NCBI GenBank assembly: GCA_030295235.1
Contig: AP026144.1
Location: 744,001-808,000, forward strand
Length of the DNA: 64,000 nt
Direction: 5' to 3'
DNA from: Fistulifera solaris
Taxonomy: Eukaryota > Bacillariophyta > Bacillariophyceae > Naviculales > Stauroneidaceae
Positions 31,907 through 43,834 of this stretch are shown here, in pieces. How positions within the stretch are numbered: the stretch's first letter is position 1; each line of letters begins with the position of its first letter. A program made the position numbers and the translations under genes. The notes under the pieces are model-generated. The model had not been told where the DNA came from. It ran no database searches and saw only the letters and a list, made by a program, of their open reading frames with translations.

Positions 31907-33069
31907 GATGAGAGTTGAAATGATCAGCGACGACGGGGACGGATCTTCGCAACAAGCAGAAAAAATCGGAATTCATGCTGAGATGGAATGCACGACAAGA
32001 GAGATGAACGCCAGGTCGAAGGCTCTACAACCCTTCACGAAAGAGGAGCTTCGTGGCTTGCAACAGTCTTTGTTGAATTTAGGGAAAGCATTTGATGAAG
32101 CCAAATTTACGGAATTTTGGTCGTCCGTCGCGCATATTCCTCAGACAAACGACTGGGATGTTACTTTGAAGAATGCAGAAAGGCTCAAAGCTCTTCTAAA
32201 TTTGGGCACCGATCTAACCAGTGAGAAATGGCTCCATCGCGTACTGGATGACGGCCACTGGAAGACAGCATCGCGTATGGAGAGACCTTTGTTGTTCTCG
32301 TGATAGGCTTAAATGGAATAAGAAAGTCCACGGCGTTGTATCAACCTTGGTTTCCAGATGTGCTTCTAGAAGCCTTGGGCTCTAGTATCGTCGACAATTT
32401 AAGCAAAAACATACCCACAGGAAGAAACTCCTTCTTTCGACAGCTCGATTATGTGATGGCCACCGTCTGCAACGAAGAATTTTCTCGACTCTACAAGTTC
32501 GCAACATCAATGGAGGGTATGGGAGTTTCAGCAGAAATATCACTTCGGCGTTATAGCGACTTCAAAGCAGCTATTTTCTCGAGATATCGGACTGTAGCAG
32601 AACTCTTGGGAATCGTCTTGCTTCAGATAGCACAGAATGAATCAAAAAATTGCATACTGGAGACGTCAGGAAGAAGTGAGGCCATGTTTGCATACATTGA
32701 CCGACTTTATCATAATACAAAATACCGAAAAATGGCGCTACATTTCGTAGTTAATGATATTGAGGCGGCCCAAAAAGCGTGGATCGACGAATGCGACGAG
32801 AAATGATTGCAGGTCAGCGCGCGCGAGTTCCAGAGGAGGTTGTGAAAGTGAACCAAGGAGGTCCGTACGGGAGTGACGTGCTACCCAATGTGCAATTTGA
32901 GTCGGAGCATGTGTGGAAACAGGTTGTCAATGGTGCCATAGCAATGGACTGGCTAAAAGGCACCATATATATCGATGCCAAGGATAAAGAGCCATGGACA
33001 GCGCGCGCGCTCCGTCCAGACGGAACACGCGGAAAGGTTTACGCGTATGAACCCGTACATTGTACATAA
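31907..33069 (+). CDS. Unknown protein with a P-loop-like motif, frame-interrupted
   Basis: Three open segments in order form one likely protein. Segment 1 (to about 32250) starts near MRVEMISDDG and has a helical part (KALQPFTKEELRGLQQSLLN). Segment 2 contains TFVVLVIGLNGIRKSTALYQ, a strand then Gly-rich loop ending Lys-Ser like a nucleotide-binding P-loop, and PWFPDVLLEAL. Segment 3 has GGPYGSDVLPNVQFESEHVW and ends AYEPVHCT. The segments are in different frames, so the gene is spliced or decayed. I do not recognise the family; a kinase-like P-loop fold is only a suggestion. Confidence 0.5.
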
Positions 33070-33149
33070 TTACACGGAGATGCATTATCAACTCTCTGTT
33101 AATCCGTATCAGTTTAGCTTGGAGAAACTAAAGAAGCTTTGTAGCTTCA

Positions 33150-34697
33150 TTATGTTACGTAGAGAGAGCCTTGCATGACAGTAACGGCCCATCCAGTCAG
33201 TCTCACTCTTTCGTTTTCTATCAGTTGACACTCCACAACACCGCCTCGCTTGGAAGCCTGCTTCCCAACAAGCTTCTCTTTTGTTTCCTTCCAGAAATGC
33301 GGAGCGAGAACGCAGTGCGCCGAGCCTGTTACAGGATCTTCATCAATCCCTGCTTTAGGCGCGAAGAACCGTGATAAAAAATCAATTCCTTCCTCGTTCG
33401 ACGTTGTACGACAACACACAATAACGCCACGACTGTAACCGCCCCATCGGAGGAAGGCTGAAAAGTCGATCTCAACAGTGTCAAGACTAGCGAAAGCTTC
33501 CGGTGTCAGTTCTATCAAGACGTCGCCCAGTTCCCTCGAGAGACCCATGAAAAGAATGCCTTCAGTGGGTATTTGCGCAGCTGCCATCACCATATTTTTA
33601 ACTGCGTCTTTGTCTTCGTCTGAGCCAAGTTCTGTTGCGGGCTGTATTGGAAACTCCATAGCAATTGAGGTCATGCGAGAATTTGACATATTAATCCAGT
33701 TGCACGTTAAGAATGTACGAGTCTTCGTCTCGAACACAATCGGCGTCTCGCTCATACAAATGTTATTTTGATACAGAACGGCGGCCGAAGCTAACGTAGC
33801 GTGCCCACACAATTCTACCTCCATCGTAGGAGTAAAATACCGGATTCCAAACGTAGCAGAAGCATCATTCAAAGGCAGAATAAACGCTGTCTCGCTCAAA
33901 TTGAATTGAGCCGCTACTTTTTGCATCCATTCCTGTTTTGCCAGGAAAGTCTCCTCTATGATGTTGCTCCCAGCTCTATCTACTGCAGGTAGTATTACTA
34001 CTCCAGCAGGGTTTCCTAATGTCGAACCAGTCCCAAAAGCATTAACGTGGAAGCAGAGGATAGTTGGCAGTGTATATTCACATTCATACCACAGATCTTT
34101 CCCATGTACGATCGGACTCGGTCGTTTCACTGCAAATCCTGCGCGAATATAAAATTCCAGTAAATGACTTTTTGCCAATAAAATAATTTGCTCCATCGGG
34201 AATGGTAAAGTCGAGTTAAGGGCAGTAACCGACTTTAAATAGTCTTGCAACAATGCAGTGGCAACCCCCTGATTTCGATATTCCGGATGTACAGCTACGC
34301 TGTGAAGAGCTAGTTGCGGACCCCAAGGAACATGCGTCGTAAAACTTTCAGCTGATAATCCGCGACACCTAGTGCTGCAAACAAAGCCGATCAAAATAGC
34401 GTCTTCGTGGTCTTCTTCCTCGTCCTTGTGTTGTTCTTTCGACTCAAGCGTAGGATACAGCACGGCGCAGCGGAAATACGGAGCTGCATGATGTTGACGA
34501 TACTGTAGTGTCGACTTTGATGCCTGCTCGTCATCTGGATAAGAATTTGACTCAATTTCAAAACATATAGGAATGTCTGTCGGTCGGACTTCTCGAAAGA
34601 GGATACGATCGAGTAATGTTGTAGGAGAAGAAGGCTCCGCAGCAATACTTTCCGTTGCTGCTGTCGCTATCATGAGCTCACCATTCAGCGGCTTCAT
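33150..34697 (-). CDS. GNAT acetyltransferase - PhzF-like isomerase fusion
   Basis: 515 residues from ATG 34697 (MKPLNGELM); the frame extends 11 codons upstream without another ATG. Residues 30-215 are a GNAT domain like arylalkylamine N-acetyltransferase: FEIESNSYPDDEQASKST, LHSVAVHPEYRNQGVATALL with the acetyl-CoA loop, and LLEFYIRAGF. Residues 215-515 are a PhzF domain: FHVNAFGTGSTLGNPAGVVI, FNLSETAFILP with the catalytic Glu, RYFTPTMEVELCGHATLASA and AGIDEDPVTGSAHC. PhzF proteins isomerise or epimerise small metabolites. No introns. The substrate is unknown; joint acetylation and isomerisation of an aromatic amine or amino acid derivative is inference. Confidence 0.92.
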   Translation of the reverse strand: MKPLNGELMIATAATESIAAEPSSPTTLLDRILFREVRPTDIPICFEIESNSYPDDEQASKSTLQYRQHHAAPYFRCAVLYPTLESKEQHKDEEEDHEDAILIGFVCSTRCRGLSAESFTTHVPWGPQLALHSVAVHPEYRNQGVATALLQDYLKSVTALNSTLPFPMEQIILLAKSHLLEFYIRAGFAVKRPSPIVHGKDLWYECEYTLPTILCFHVNAFGTGSTLGNPAGVVILPAVDRAGSNIIEETFLAKQEWMQKVAAQFNLSETAFILPLNDASATFGIRYFTPTMEVELCGHATLASAAVLYQNNICMSETPIVFETKTRTFLTCNWINMSNSRMTSIAMEFPIQPATELGSDEDKDAVKNMVMAAAQIPTEGILFMGLSRELGDVLIELTPEAFASLDTVEIDFSAFLRWGGYSRGVIVCCRTTSNEEGIDFLSRFFAPKAGIDEDPVTGSAHCVLAPHFWKETKEKLVGKQASKRGGVVECQLIENERVRLTGWAVTVMQGSLYVT

Positions 34698-35355
34698 TTT
34701 CGCTAATGAATTATCAGCTAAAGGTAACAAACACGGATTGAAAAGACTTGTTAGTTGACAAGTACGGAGGAGCCTCCTGGTCTACAACAATATTGCATTT
34801 CGTTTGGCTGCGAAAATTCGTGGGGTCACCGTCATCGTCGTCACGGTCGACTTTTGCTTCACATATCAATACCCGTGCGTCACATCGAAACTAAATAGGG
34901 TACCGGTACCGGTACAGATAATAGCTACGGAGTAATCCGGACTAGTTGCTAACTATACTTTGTAGAGACCACCAATCGGTACCGGTACCTGGTACGTAGT
35001 ACTCGTAAGCACGATAAAGCACGAAGAGAAAAAAAGCCAATTAGGAAAGGCCAGGTCGCGCACAAGTTCGCGCGGTATCAGGAGTATCGGAACAGAGATT
35101 TTGATCTTCCGTTGAGCTTTGAATTTTGACTCGTCATCATTATTATTTGTGGAACTTCGATGACTCTCTCTAGAGCTTATGCTGGCACTAGAATACCAAG
35201 GTAAGCAGCAACGATGTCTGATAGGATAAGCTAGTGTCTGATAAACTTTTTATGAGATTAGGGTGTTATGCTTTTATTTTACAGAATTCGCATGATGCTC
35301 AGAAGAGACTGATGTAGGCCGTCCAGAAAGATTCCTCTGGCTGGTACGCAACCGT
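34698..35355. other. Intergenic rich in GTACCGGTAC tracts
   Basis: It holds a triple GGTACCGGTACCGGTAC at about 34900, GGTACCGGTACCTGGTAC at about 34978 and TACGGAGTAATCCG at 34926. No gene is seen. Confidence 0.55.
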
Positions 35356-35994
35356 TTAGTCTTTTCTTTTTGTTTCTCTCCGTTCAAAACTCAGACTAGA
35401 GTAGCGCCGAGGATCTTTTATTCGATCAATTGTAGCTTGTGACAAAAATGGTACTCTTGGACCAAGCCGTGTCAAATTGTCATATGTAGGTGCAACGAGC
35501 GATGTCTGCTGCGGTAATTCGACGCCATTTCTTTCATTTTGCTCAGAATTTTGTGCCTCCAATGATATCGAGGCACTACTGTCCGTGGGTATGGATTGTT
35601 TTTCGTTGTCCCGTTCGGAGGGTACGTGCTGCAGGCTTTTTTCTTTTTTAACAACTGTAATGACCGTTGGGGGTTCTATCCAACTTGTACCAATCGTATC
35701 ATTTGCGAAGCTCACCCTCTTTCCTTCCCATTTGATCTCTTCAACGAACCGAATGCATTCTGCTCGATAGGATCCGCTGTAGTCAGTTGAATCGCACGTG
35801 GCAGCTTGAGAATTGTCATCGTCTACTTGTGTTACAGCAGCAGCAACTTTCTTTGATTTCGTTTCCTTCGTGGCAGCCTTCTTGTAGGGCCGAATGAACT
35901 GAAACAGCGCTTTTTTGTGCAACAACCAAAGAGCTAGGCAGAGAAGGAACGAGATGATCTCGTCGGAGGAAAGAAGACTCGTGATGCGTAGCAT
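35356..35994 (-). CDS. Unknown protein with one N-terminal membrane helix
   Basis: 212 residues from ATG 35994 (MLRITSLLSSDEIISFLLCL). The first helix (EIISFLLCLALWLLHKKALF) is followed by a Lys-rich stretch and a polar, probably disordered tail (PQQTSLVAPTYDNLTRLGPR). A short conserved-looking motif EIKWEGKRVSFANDTIGTSW is present. It is probably a tail-exposed ER or vesicle protein. I do not recognise the family. Confidence 0.55.
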   Translation of the reverse strand: MLRITSLLSSDEIISFLLCLALWLLHKKALFQFIRPYKKAATKETKSKKVAAAVTQVDDDNSQAATCDSTDYSGSYRAECIRFVEEIKWEGKRVSFANDTIGTSWIEPPTVITVVKKEKSLQHVPSERDNEKQSIPTDSSASISLEAQNSEQNERNGVELPQQTSLVAPTYDNLTRLGPRVPFLSQATIDRIKDPRRYSSLSFERRETKRKD

Positions 35995-36453
35995 TCTTCT
36001 CAGCGAACTTGCTTGTATGCTTGATTGATGATATTTTGGCTTGAATTGCAATTTTTATGACAAGAGTGAAAGGTAGAAGGGTGTGCTGGAATAAAACATG
36101 GTTCGTGCGGTTTTCTTTGTTGCGAGAGAAAACGGCACCATCGCGATCGGTTTTTCTTTTTCTGTCTTTTCGCGGTGTTGGCGATGAAAACGAATGAATG
36201 CGTTGTTGGCGGGATTCAAATAAATATTGCAACGGTAACGATACAATGACGCATAATACATGACTGAACACATGCATGACTGATCAACCGGTGTGTGCTG
36301 TCGTCTGTCCATTCATCACCTGCGGCAATTGCAACAAACTAACAAGAAAAAGGACTTGAGCTTTTTCGTCGCATCGTTTGAATGAGAAAAGACTTTTAAA
36401 TACTTGATTTCTTCTCGCAGGGCTACCCAAGATTGAAGATAAAATAGGATGAG
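35995..36453. other. Divergent promoter region
   Basis: Between the minus-strand membrane protein and the large plus-strand gene. No gene or RNA is seen. Confidence 0.45.
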
Positions 36454-39400
36454 ATGACGTCGATGAATGAGGGTCGGTTGAGCACAAAGAATGAGACTCC
36501 TGTCGACCCATGGGTGGAGATGCTGATGGGTCGTCAATGGGAGATCTATTGGGAACTCAATAGTGATTATGAAGATGATTGGTATGATGCGGTATGTTTT
36601 AATGTATTGAAATTGAAAATGAAAATGTTGTGATGCATCCACCCTAACAGTCTTGACTTTTTCACAGCGCATCGAAGCGTTTCTCCGACAAACTCCCGAA
36701 GGCACATTTTTGTTTCGAGTTTCCTTCGTGGGAGACGATCAGACGTGTGAGATGCTTTTATCACCCAATATAGTTCGTCCGCGAAATGGTGTGACCGACT
36801 TGTCTCCTGCTACAATCGAATGGGCACAAGGACTGGTGGGGACGGATGTTGAAATTGACTGGAGAAAAGACGCGGAAGAAGGGAAAGCCACGGTTCCCGA
36901 CAACGACGAGTCCGATGAAAAGGGATGGTATGTAGCAAACATTCTCGCTTTTGATCAAGAAAGGCGACTCTTTAAAGTCAAATTTGAGGGAGAAATTTAC
37001 CTTTATGACATGCATTTAAAACCGGAGCTTGTCCGGCCTTCTGCTGTAGCTTGGGTCAAGCGGTCGCTGGCGTTGTTGCAGCTCGAGACGGAATCCTTTC
37101 ACGAATGGATACAAGCCCTACCCCCTGATACTAGCATGTTAGAAGACAGCACAAAAATAGTGGAATTAGAGCAGGCCAAGCAGATGATTAATGCGGCTGA
37201 AGAGTCGACATGGATCCGGCAGTGGATTGGTCTGATTCAGGCGCAACTTTATTTAAGAACACGGCTAGCACCTATTGAACGTGAAAAACGGCGTCGAACT
37301 GTAGACGGGATTCCCGCCCCAACGGAGACGTACGTCGACTATCTGGTGCAATGCTTAAAACAGCACAAGGATTGTGCTGCATGGTATTTCGAGTGCGAAC
37401 AATTAATCGAGGCTGCGAATCAGGCGACCACTAAAACGAAATGGTCAAGTGACTTGGTGTTCGATGTTGTTTTAAAGCGTGGATGTGACTGCTTGGAGTT
37501 GCTCAAGACAGTTGATGCATCGGTTTCAGGGTCGAAAAGAAGAAGCAGGTCTTCGCCAAATGAACGGCGGGCGAAACGACGGCGCAAAGCGATCAAAGAC
37601 TTTTGGACACCTGCGGGACAACTGCATGAAGAATTTGACGTGCAAGACCTGATATCATTTTCAACGTTTCAGCGATTTACAGATCAGACAACCGTAATAG
37701 ATCGACGGTGGTACGTCGCGACTTTTGTGGGGATGCTGAAAATGGGTTACACTTCGTTAATTGCACCTCTTCGAGAATGGAAGTGGCGTGTTGAGTATGC
37801 TCTCGGAGAACGAGACGATCCATATGAGCAAGTGACCGCAAGCGATGGGGAAAGTACGGACCAGGAGGACGTTGAGCTTGTGAATGAAAAAGCGACAGTT
37901 TTTGTCAGCTACGATGATGTTCACGCACTGATGGATCAAGCAAAGGTAGATACAGTGCTCAGTAAGTTTGATTTGGATGTAGCTCAACTTTCTTCAAGGA
38001 TGAAGCTTATTCTAGAATTCGAGAAGCGGGGAACGCTATTTGTTTCATCTGTGTTTGATGAACCTGTCACGGTGCTTGACAAAGACCAAGATACTATTTG
38101 CTTGCAACTAAGACAGCTGCAGAAAGAGAGCAGTGAGCCAGAACTCATGCATATTCATCCATTGGGGAGCGTCACATCGTCTCTCTCTCGTTTGGTCATT
38201 CGAGATGCACTGTTATGCAGAGAGTGGTTCTTGGATCTTTGTCATGCAGAAACACAGCGTGAACGCGTCGCTTTCATTGAAAACATCGTATCACGATGGT
38301 CCTACTTGCCTCCCATCAACTTGAAGGAAATCGAGGTACGATCGGATGAAATTTTCCAAAGATTAAAAATGTTGTCTGCCAGATGCACGGATCGATCTAT
38401 GTTGTTCGATAAGATTTCAACGATGCTGAATGATCGAAGTGAAGAAGCACGTCGGGATGGATTGTTGTGTGAATCAGAGGTCGAAAAAGCCTGTAAGGAG
38501 TTCACTGGCGCGGCTGTTCTATCGCTCGCCGAAGAGAAGCTGGCGCTAAGAAGTGATCTGCTGCGCTGGGAACAAAAGGCAAAGTTATTTATGAAAACGG
38601 ACCGCCCATTCTTTACTGATTTGGAATCGCTTTTTCAAGAGCTGGAAGCTTTATTTCTTGGGAACTCCGTCTCGCGGACGGCATTAACGGAAGGACTTCG
38701 ACAAAATGTTTTGGTGGAAAATGAAATTCGTGCTTTCGTAAAGTGTGATGATGAGGCCATTAGCGGGACACTTAGCGCCCGATTGCGTTCTCTTTATCAA
38801 AAGTCGTCGAATTGGAAAGAGCGTACAGAAAATATCATCAGCGCTCTACTAGGCTTTGGAAATGAAAGCTTAGCTGGGTGTCATGTACAGCCGAAGCATG
38901 GATCTATGATTGATATCCGGCGGATCGCAGACCTTCTGGACGAATATGAGGATCTACAAATCGATATTACTCCTTGCAATGATTTGCTACGACGGGTTCA
39001 TGACGACGCGTTGAAATGGTGTGATTCCGTTGCATCTAGCGTAAAGGACCCCTGCCGATCTTTTGAAGCATGTTTACAAGCCGCACATTTTCTTGGCTCC
39101 AATCGACCAAAAGGAATCATTGTTGATCCAACCAAACCAATCTACGAGCTGATCATAGACCTTCTGCAATGGTACATCGCGGTTAAAGCGTTAGTTACAT
39201 CTCCTAATGCTAGCCGTGATGCAGTCGCTTCGGTGCTACTTCAAGGAATAGAGGTTGTGAGGTTTTACGGTGACAACAAGTACACGGAGTCAATATCAAA
39301 AATTACCCCCGACACAGCAAATTTTATCATGAAACAAGTTTCAGCAAGTCGACCGGCCAGGCTCTTATCGCTTAATAAAATCGAGAATTCGGAACTTCTC

Positions 39401-42400
39401 TGCCATCTGTTGAACCGTATGGTGGACGATTGCCAGGACGACCAGGAAAGACATCCATTTTTGTCATTGCTTTACTGGTTGTGGTTACTGCGCGTTGAGG
39501 ACTTTATCAAAGATGCTAATGGAGTAGCGAAAGGAGGCAACGAGGCAACGCTTGCACGAGCCAAAAGTTTACTAGCAGAGCAACCAATACCTGCGACGCA
39601 TATACATGAAGTTTCGATTGTGCATAAAGCAGTTGACGTTGTCGAGCAACTTAGGCAATTGATCACGACTGCTGAGAATGTCGTCAAGACGACAGAAGAA
39701 TGTCTCAACGTTTCACGTAATTTGTTCCGTATCGCGTCTAGCAACGAATCTGCTGTACGATATCATTATCAAGAGCTTAAAGAAATGCTCACAAAATTGA
39801 AATTTCGATATAAGGAAGGTAGCGGCATTGTTCTGGAGCGGTCGCTTGAAACTCAAGTCGAGCTGATGTCGAAAGTATTCTCATGGCTTGTACGTGCGCC
39901 CGTTTATTTGTTTTCGTCATCATCGTATCGTCTCTCACTGTACACATCAGACCAGGACATTTTCTTATCCTATTCTGCATTCGCATGATCCGTCGCTGTG
40001 GCAGGGCGAGCACGTTAAGAACGATCCTCGAATTCCATGGGACGCTCTTGTATCGCTTGCCAATCAGTCACCTAACATTGGGGAAGAACAAGGTGATCTG
40101 GCGTGCATTAAACTAAGAGTAAAGGAACTGCATGACGAAGCACTGAAATGGCAGGAAGAGATATCTAGTCTTACTATGCTTTCGCTCAGAGGGGGGAAAC
40201 GGCGAAGCCCGGGCTCCTTGGAAGACACGAAGGCCTCATGTATCATCGACATGAGCAAAGTGGAAGAACTATGCAAGCATTCGATTCTTCATAAGGTGAG
40301 ATCACGTGGCGACAGTTTACACACCTTCGAGTCTTGCTCACAAATTTTCATTCCAGGTCTCATTCCCCAGGGAGGAGAGTATTAGGGACATGCTGCATAG
40401 GTCAAAAGAGTTCGAGCGGGCTCTATTTGATTTTCTTGGAAAAGACTATGATGGCGCCGATAGATCTGCTCTACCTGAAGGTGGCTCTCTGGTTGCCGCG
40501 GACGGATCTTTTCTTCCGTTGCGACTTACTGGAAGTCCGATGTATCAGGATATGATATCCGCCATCGGAAAAATATCGCACATCGCTGAGAATGTTTTTG
40601 CGCACACACCGGGAAAGGCTGCCTTCGATTGGATATGCTCAGCAGTATCATGGATTGAATCTTTAAACAAAGCGCTGGTGATTTCCGAGCAGGACTTAGA
40701 AGGGGAAAGTGCCAAAAATATTACCATCAGCAGAGATGCTGCTATACAATTGCTGCGTGAAGGGGAAGATGTATTTGTTGATGTACCCGAGGATCTTCGA
40801 AGGACTCTGAGTGAACACAAAATATACATTTCGAGTGCGAAAGAAGGAACGATGACTGTAAAGTCCCGGAAAGGAGGGGCTCATCATGCTCTTGGTGTTG
40901 TCGCGGTTCGTTGGTGCCCACTTCTTTTGAATCTCTTAAGTCAGACGTGAACACCTTGAATGAGTGGGAGTTGGTGTTGATGACCATTGCATTGACTTAT
41001 AATTGTATCCGACCAGCGCTTACTGATAACAGCGATCAGATTCAGAGGCCGGAAGACATTTGTTGGATTATGGACATGCGGGAGGCTTTAACGGATCTGT
41101 TTCATGGCTTAAAAGATCTTGTAATCATGCCCTCGTCAAAAGATATTGAATCTGTAAATAGTCTTTTGATCGATCTCGAAATGAGAGTAATACCGCATCT
41201 GAACGAGCGACTCATAACTTCACATTTGAATTGGAAATATGAGGAAGGACCACTCGTTATCAAGTCAAGATTTGATCATTTAGATGCCTTGGTGACCCGG
41301 CAACGTGTTTGCAAAGAGCGGAGTACGGATTCGCTCAATGGAAAGGGGTCTCACGACTCGGGTGGAAGAGTCGCAGCGAGGCGACTGCTATTCGCAGCAC
41401 TAAGGAAAAGCATGGCGGGTCTCAAGATACCGGATGATGACGAAACATTACATCATTGTTGCTCAGTAGCCTGGGAAATTGAAAATGCCGCTTGCGATGC
41501 GTTTTTGGAAAGTGTTAGCTCCGATACGATAAATTCACAGTACAAGGAAAAAATAAAGACCGTGAAGAGGAGCCTCGAGGACCCACGAAACAAGATACTG
41601 CAAGCTAGAGTGTTGACTGGTGATATTGCGCCCGAGAAATTAGTGACCATGTCTGTCGAAGAACTGGCCAATCCAGTGACGCAAAAGCAACGTGCTGCTG
41701 CAGAGTCTAAACAAAATAATGTTTTAGTTGCTCCACCTACAGCAACACGCAAAACGAGTCTTGAACCGGAAGTCCCCAATTCTTCAAGAAATAGTACGAG
41801 CAGTTCGAGCACAGAGAATACGACATTAGCAAATAAGCCTGCTGAAAAGACCCATGTTTCGATTGAAACCCACAGAACGCTTCCGCCACCCAAAATCTCT
41901 GCTTTTCGCGACTTGGCTCGAGCTGTTGAAGCTGCTACACGAAAACCTCCGCCTCCTCCACCTGCCTCGCTCGTCCCCAATCTCGTCGCCCCAGTCGAAC
42001 CGCAAAGCCACACCGTCACCAACAACACCAATGGAAGTAACATATTCCGTCTCTCCGTCGGCGGTTCCTACCATTTCACGGCAGAATTTCATGCCGAAGG
42101 CCGGATGGATCCGTACGTCTGTCATTTCATACCAGAACTTTTGGTGGAAACGCGTCGATCCCCATGGAAAGTTTTGGATCAATTCCTCCGCGAGAAGTTG
42201 CGTTCCGGCAAATATGAGATTGTTTCCCTGCGTCTGTTACCGTGCTCCGACAAAGACGCTCGCGTCTTGGACTCGTTTGCCAGAGATTACGAGCATCGGG
42301 ACCGTGTCTCGACGTGTCAAGTTCAAAACGAGAAACTGTATTTGATTACGCCACGATTTCAAAGCTTGTTGCGTGATGTAGTGCACTTCAAAATCATTCC

Positions 42401-42434
42401 GGGGACCTATGTCCTTTGGATTCGTTTGTTGTGA
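36454..42434 (+). CDS. Very large Tudor-like / PLU-1-like / TFIIS-M / SPOC nuclear protein
   Basis: Exons 36454-36591, 36668-39889, 40005-40295 and 40357 onward; introns are phase 0 with GT-AG ends. The total is about 1,900 residues. After MTSMNEGRLSTKN comes a Tudor/Agenet-like unit (GTDVEIDWRKDAEEGK, GWYVANILAFDQERRLFKVK). A long helical region of over 1,000 residues resembles the PLU-1 region of KDM5 demethylases. Near the end are a TFIIS central domain (RRLLFAALRKSMAG, YKEKIKTVKRSLEDPRNKIL, EELANPVTQKQRAAAESKQN) and a SPOC domain (FHAEGRMDPYVCHFIPELL, YEIVSLRLLPCSDKD). TFIIS-M plus SPOC is the Bye1/PHF3/DIDO signature that binds RNA polymerase II. No JmjC is seen. The frame changes at 40860-40950, by a short intron or a one-base indel. 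Confidence 0.82.
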
Positions 42435-42768
42435 ATGACTTTGTACAATAGAAGACAGTTTTGTGACAACCTTGATTATTTTTGCTATTACCTATTACGG
42501 AGTACTCCGTGTTTTTTATTTGACGTTTTACAGAATCGAACCGCGGTTCGCGGTTTCCTTGGAGAGGACGAGCGACGGACAAACTGCTTGTCATTGGTCA
42601 TTGCATTGCCTTGCATTGCTCTGGCCATTTTCACTTTTCTCTTCTCGCACATTACCTGGTAGCACATTTCCATTGCTTCTTTACTTTTCATACCTAAAAA
42701 TCAAAGGTCTCTTGATTCTATTATCCAATTTTCCTTCCTTCCTTCCTTCCTTTTCACACACAACAACC
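42435..42768. other. Intergenic with palindromic TACGGAGTACTCCGT
   Basis: The palindrome TACGGAGTACTCCGT sits at 42496-42510. A TTCC microsatellite tract lies at 42732-42750. No gene is seen. Confidence 0.5.
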
Positions 42769-43726
42769 ATGCCCCCGTTCTTGATCCCTCTCGGTCGAAA
42801 GTAGACGGTCTCGCGTTTTTGGGCTTGAGTTTAGCACGCTCTTCGGACGTCGGTCATCCCCAGAGTGTGACACAACAAACAGCATTTGATTTGAATGAAA
42901 TTCAAGATCGCGCATACGAATTTGTGTTTAGTACGAATGACGATGGCTGGCTCGTGGGGGCGGTGAACCCTTGGATTCGTATAAATTACCGGCTCCTGAT
43001 AGTGCTCATGTAGAAATTATGCGCATCGGGACGTATCGACCCGAATGGGGTGGTCTTGATCGTGAGAAACTCATTGCGGCTTTACAATCAGGAGATATTT
43101 TGATTCCGCAGATCGAAGTGGTTCCGACGGCCGTCGTTGCGAATGGAGATGTACCTCCGGAGCTCGAAATACGATTCGATATGGACTACGAAGTGGGTTC
43201 CGAGGAAGAATTCATGCACTGCAAGGATGAAAATCTTCCCGTCAATTGGCAGCTGCGATTTTTACACAATCAATTGTTTCACAAATTCCAATTTCCTTCT
43301 CGTTTCTGTCCCGGAGCACATCATTCGACGATACTTCGCAAAGCCGACTTTCGAAGCTTAAAACATCGGGATGCGTATTTCCAAAAATGTGATCAAGTCG
43401 TCAGTCAGTGGAGAACAAAGGGTGTTCAGCCTCTCGTTTGGGATCCCGCCAACGATACACCCGGAATACAACGCCTGGCTTGTCAACATCATCAAGGCCA
43501 AGTCATCAATGATCCGACCCATCAATCCGGTCTATACTTGTTTACCGATCGCACCCGCATTACGCACCACTTTGCTCCCAACTTTTTGCCGCCCTACAAT
43601 ACACCCGAAAAGCGTCAGATTATTTACAAGTTTTTAAAAGAGCAATGGAACGAAACTACGCTATCATGGCAACCCGTTGTTTCGAAGAAACGGCAACTGG
43701 ATGAACAAGATATTGACAATAAATGA
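42769..43726 (+). CDS. Unknown soluble protein, frame change at a G-run
   Basis: It starts at or near ATG 42769. The body reads GLSLARSSDVGHPQSVTQQT, FVFSTNDDGWLV and, in the next frame, GGGEPLDSYKLPAPDSAHVE to the end KKRQLDEQDIDNK. A one-base change at the GTGGGGGCGG run (about 42954-42962) separates the two parts, and a second may lie near 42802. The conserved-looking core includes LPVNWQLRFLHNQLFHKFQF and RTRITHHFAPNFLPPYNTPE, with several His residues. No family is recognised. There is no signal peptide. Confidence 0.6.
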
Positions 43727-43834
43727 AGAATATCTCACAGTGACAATTTAAGAATGCACGCGTTCTATTTAGAGTTCAATAAAACACTCTTCATTGTAGT
43801 CATTTTTCTATGTCTGCGACACGTCGGTCATTCT

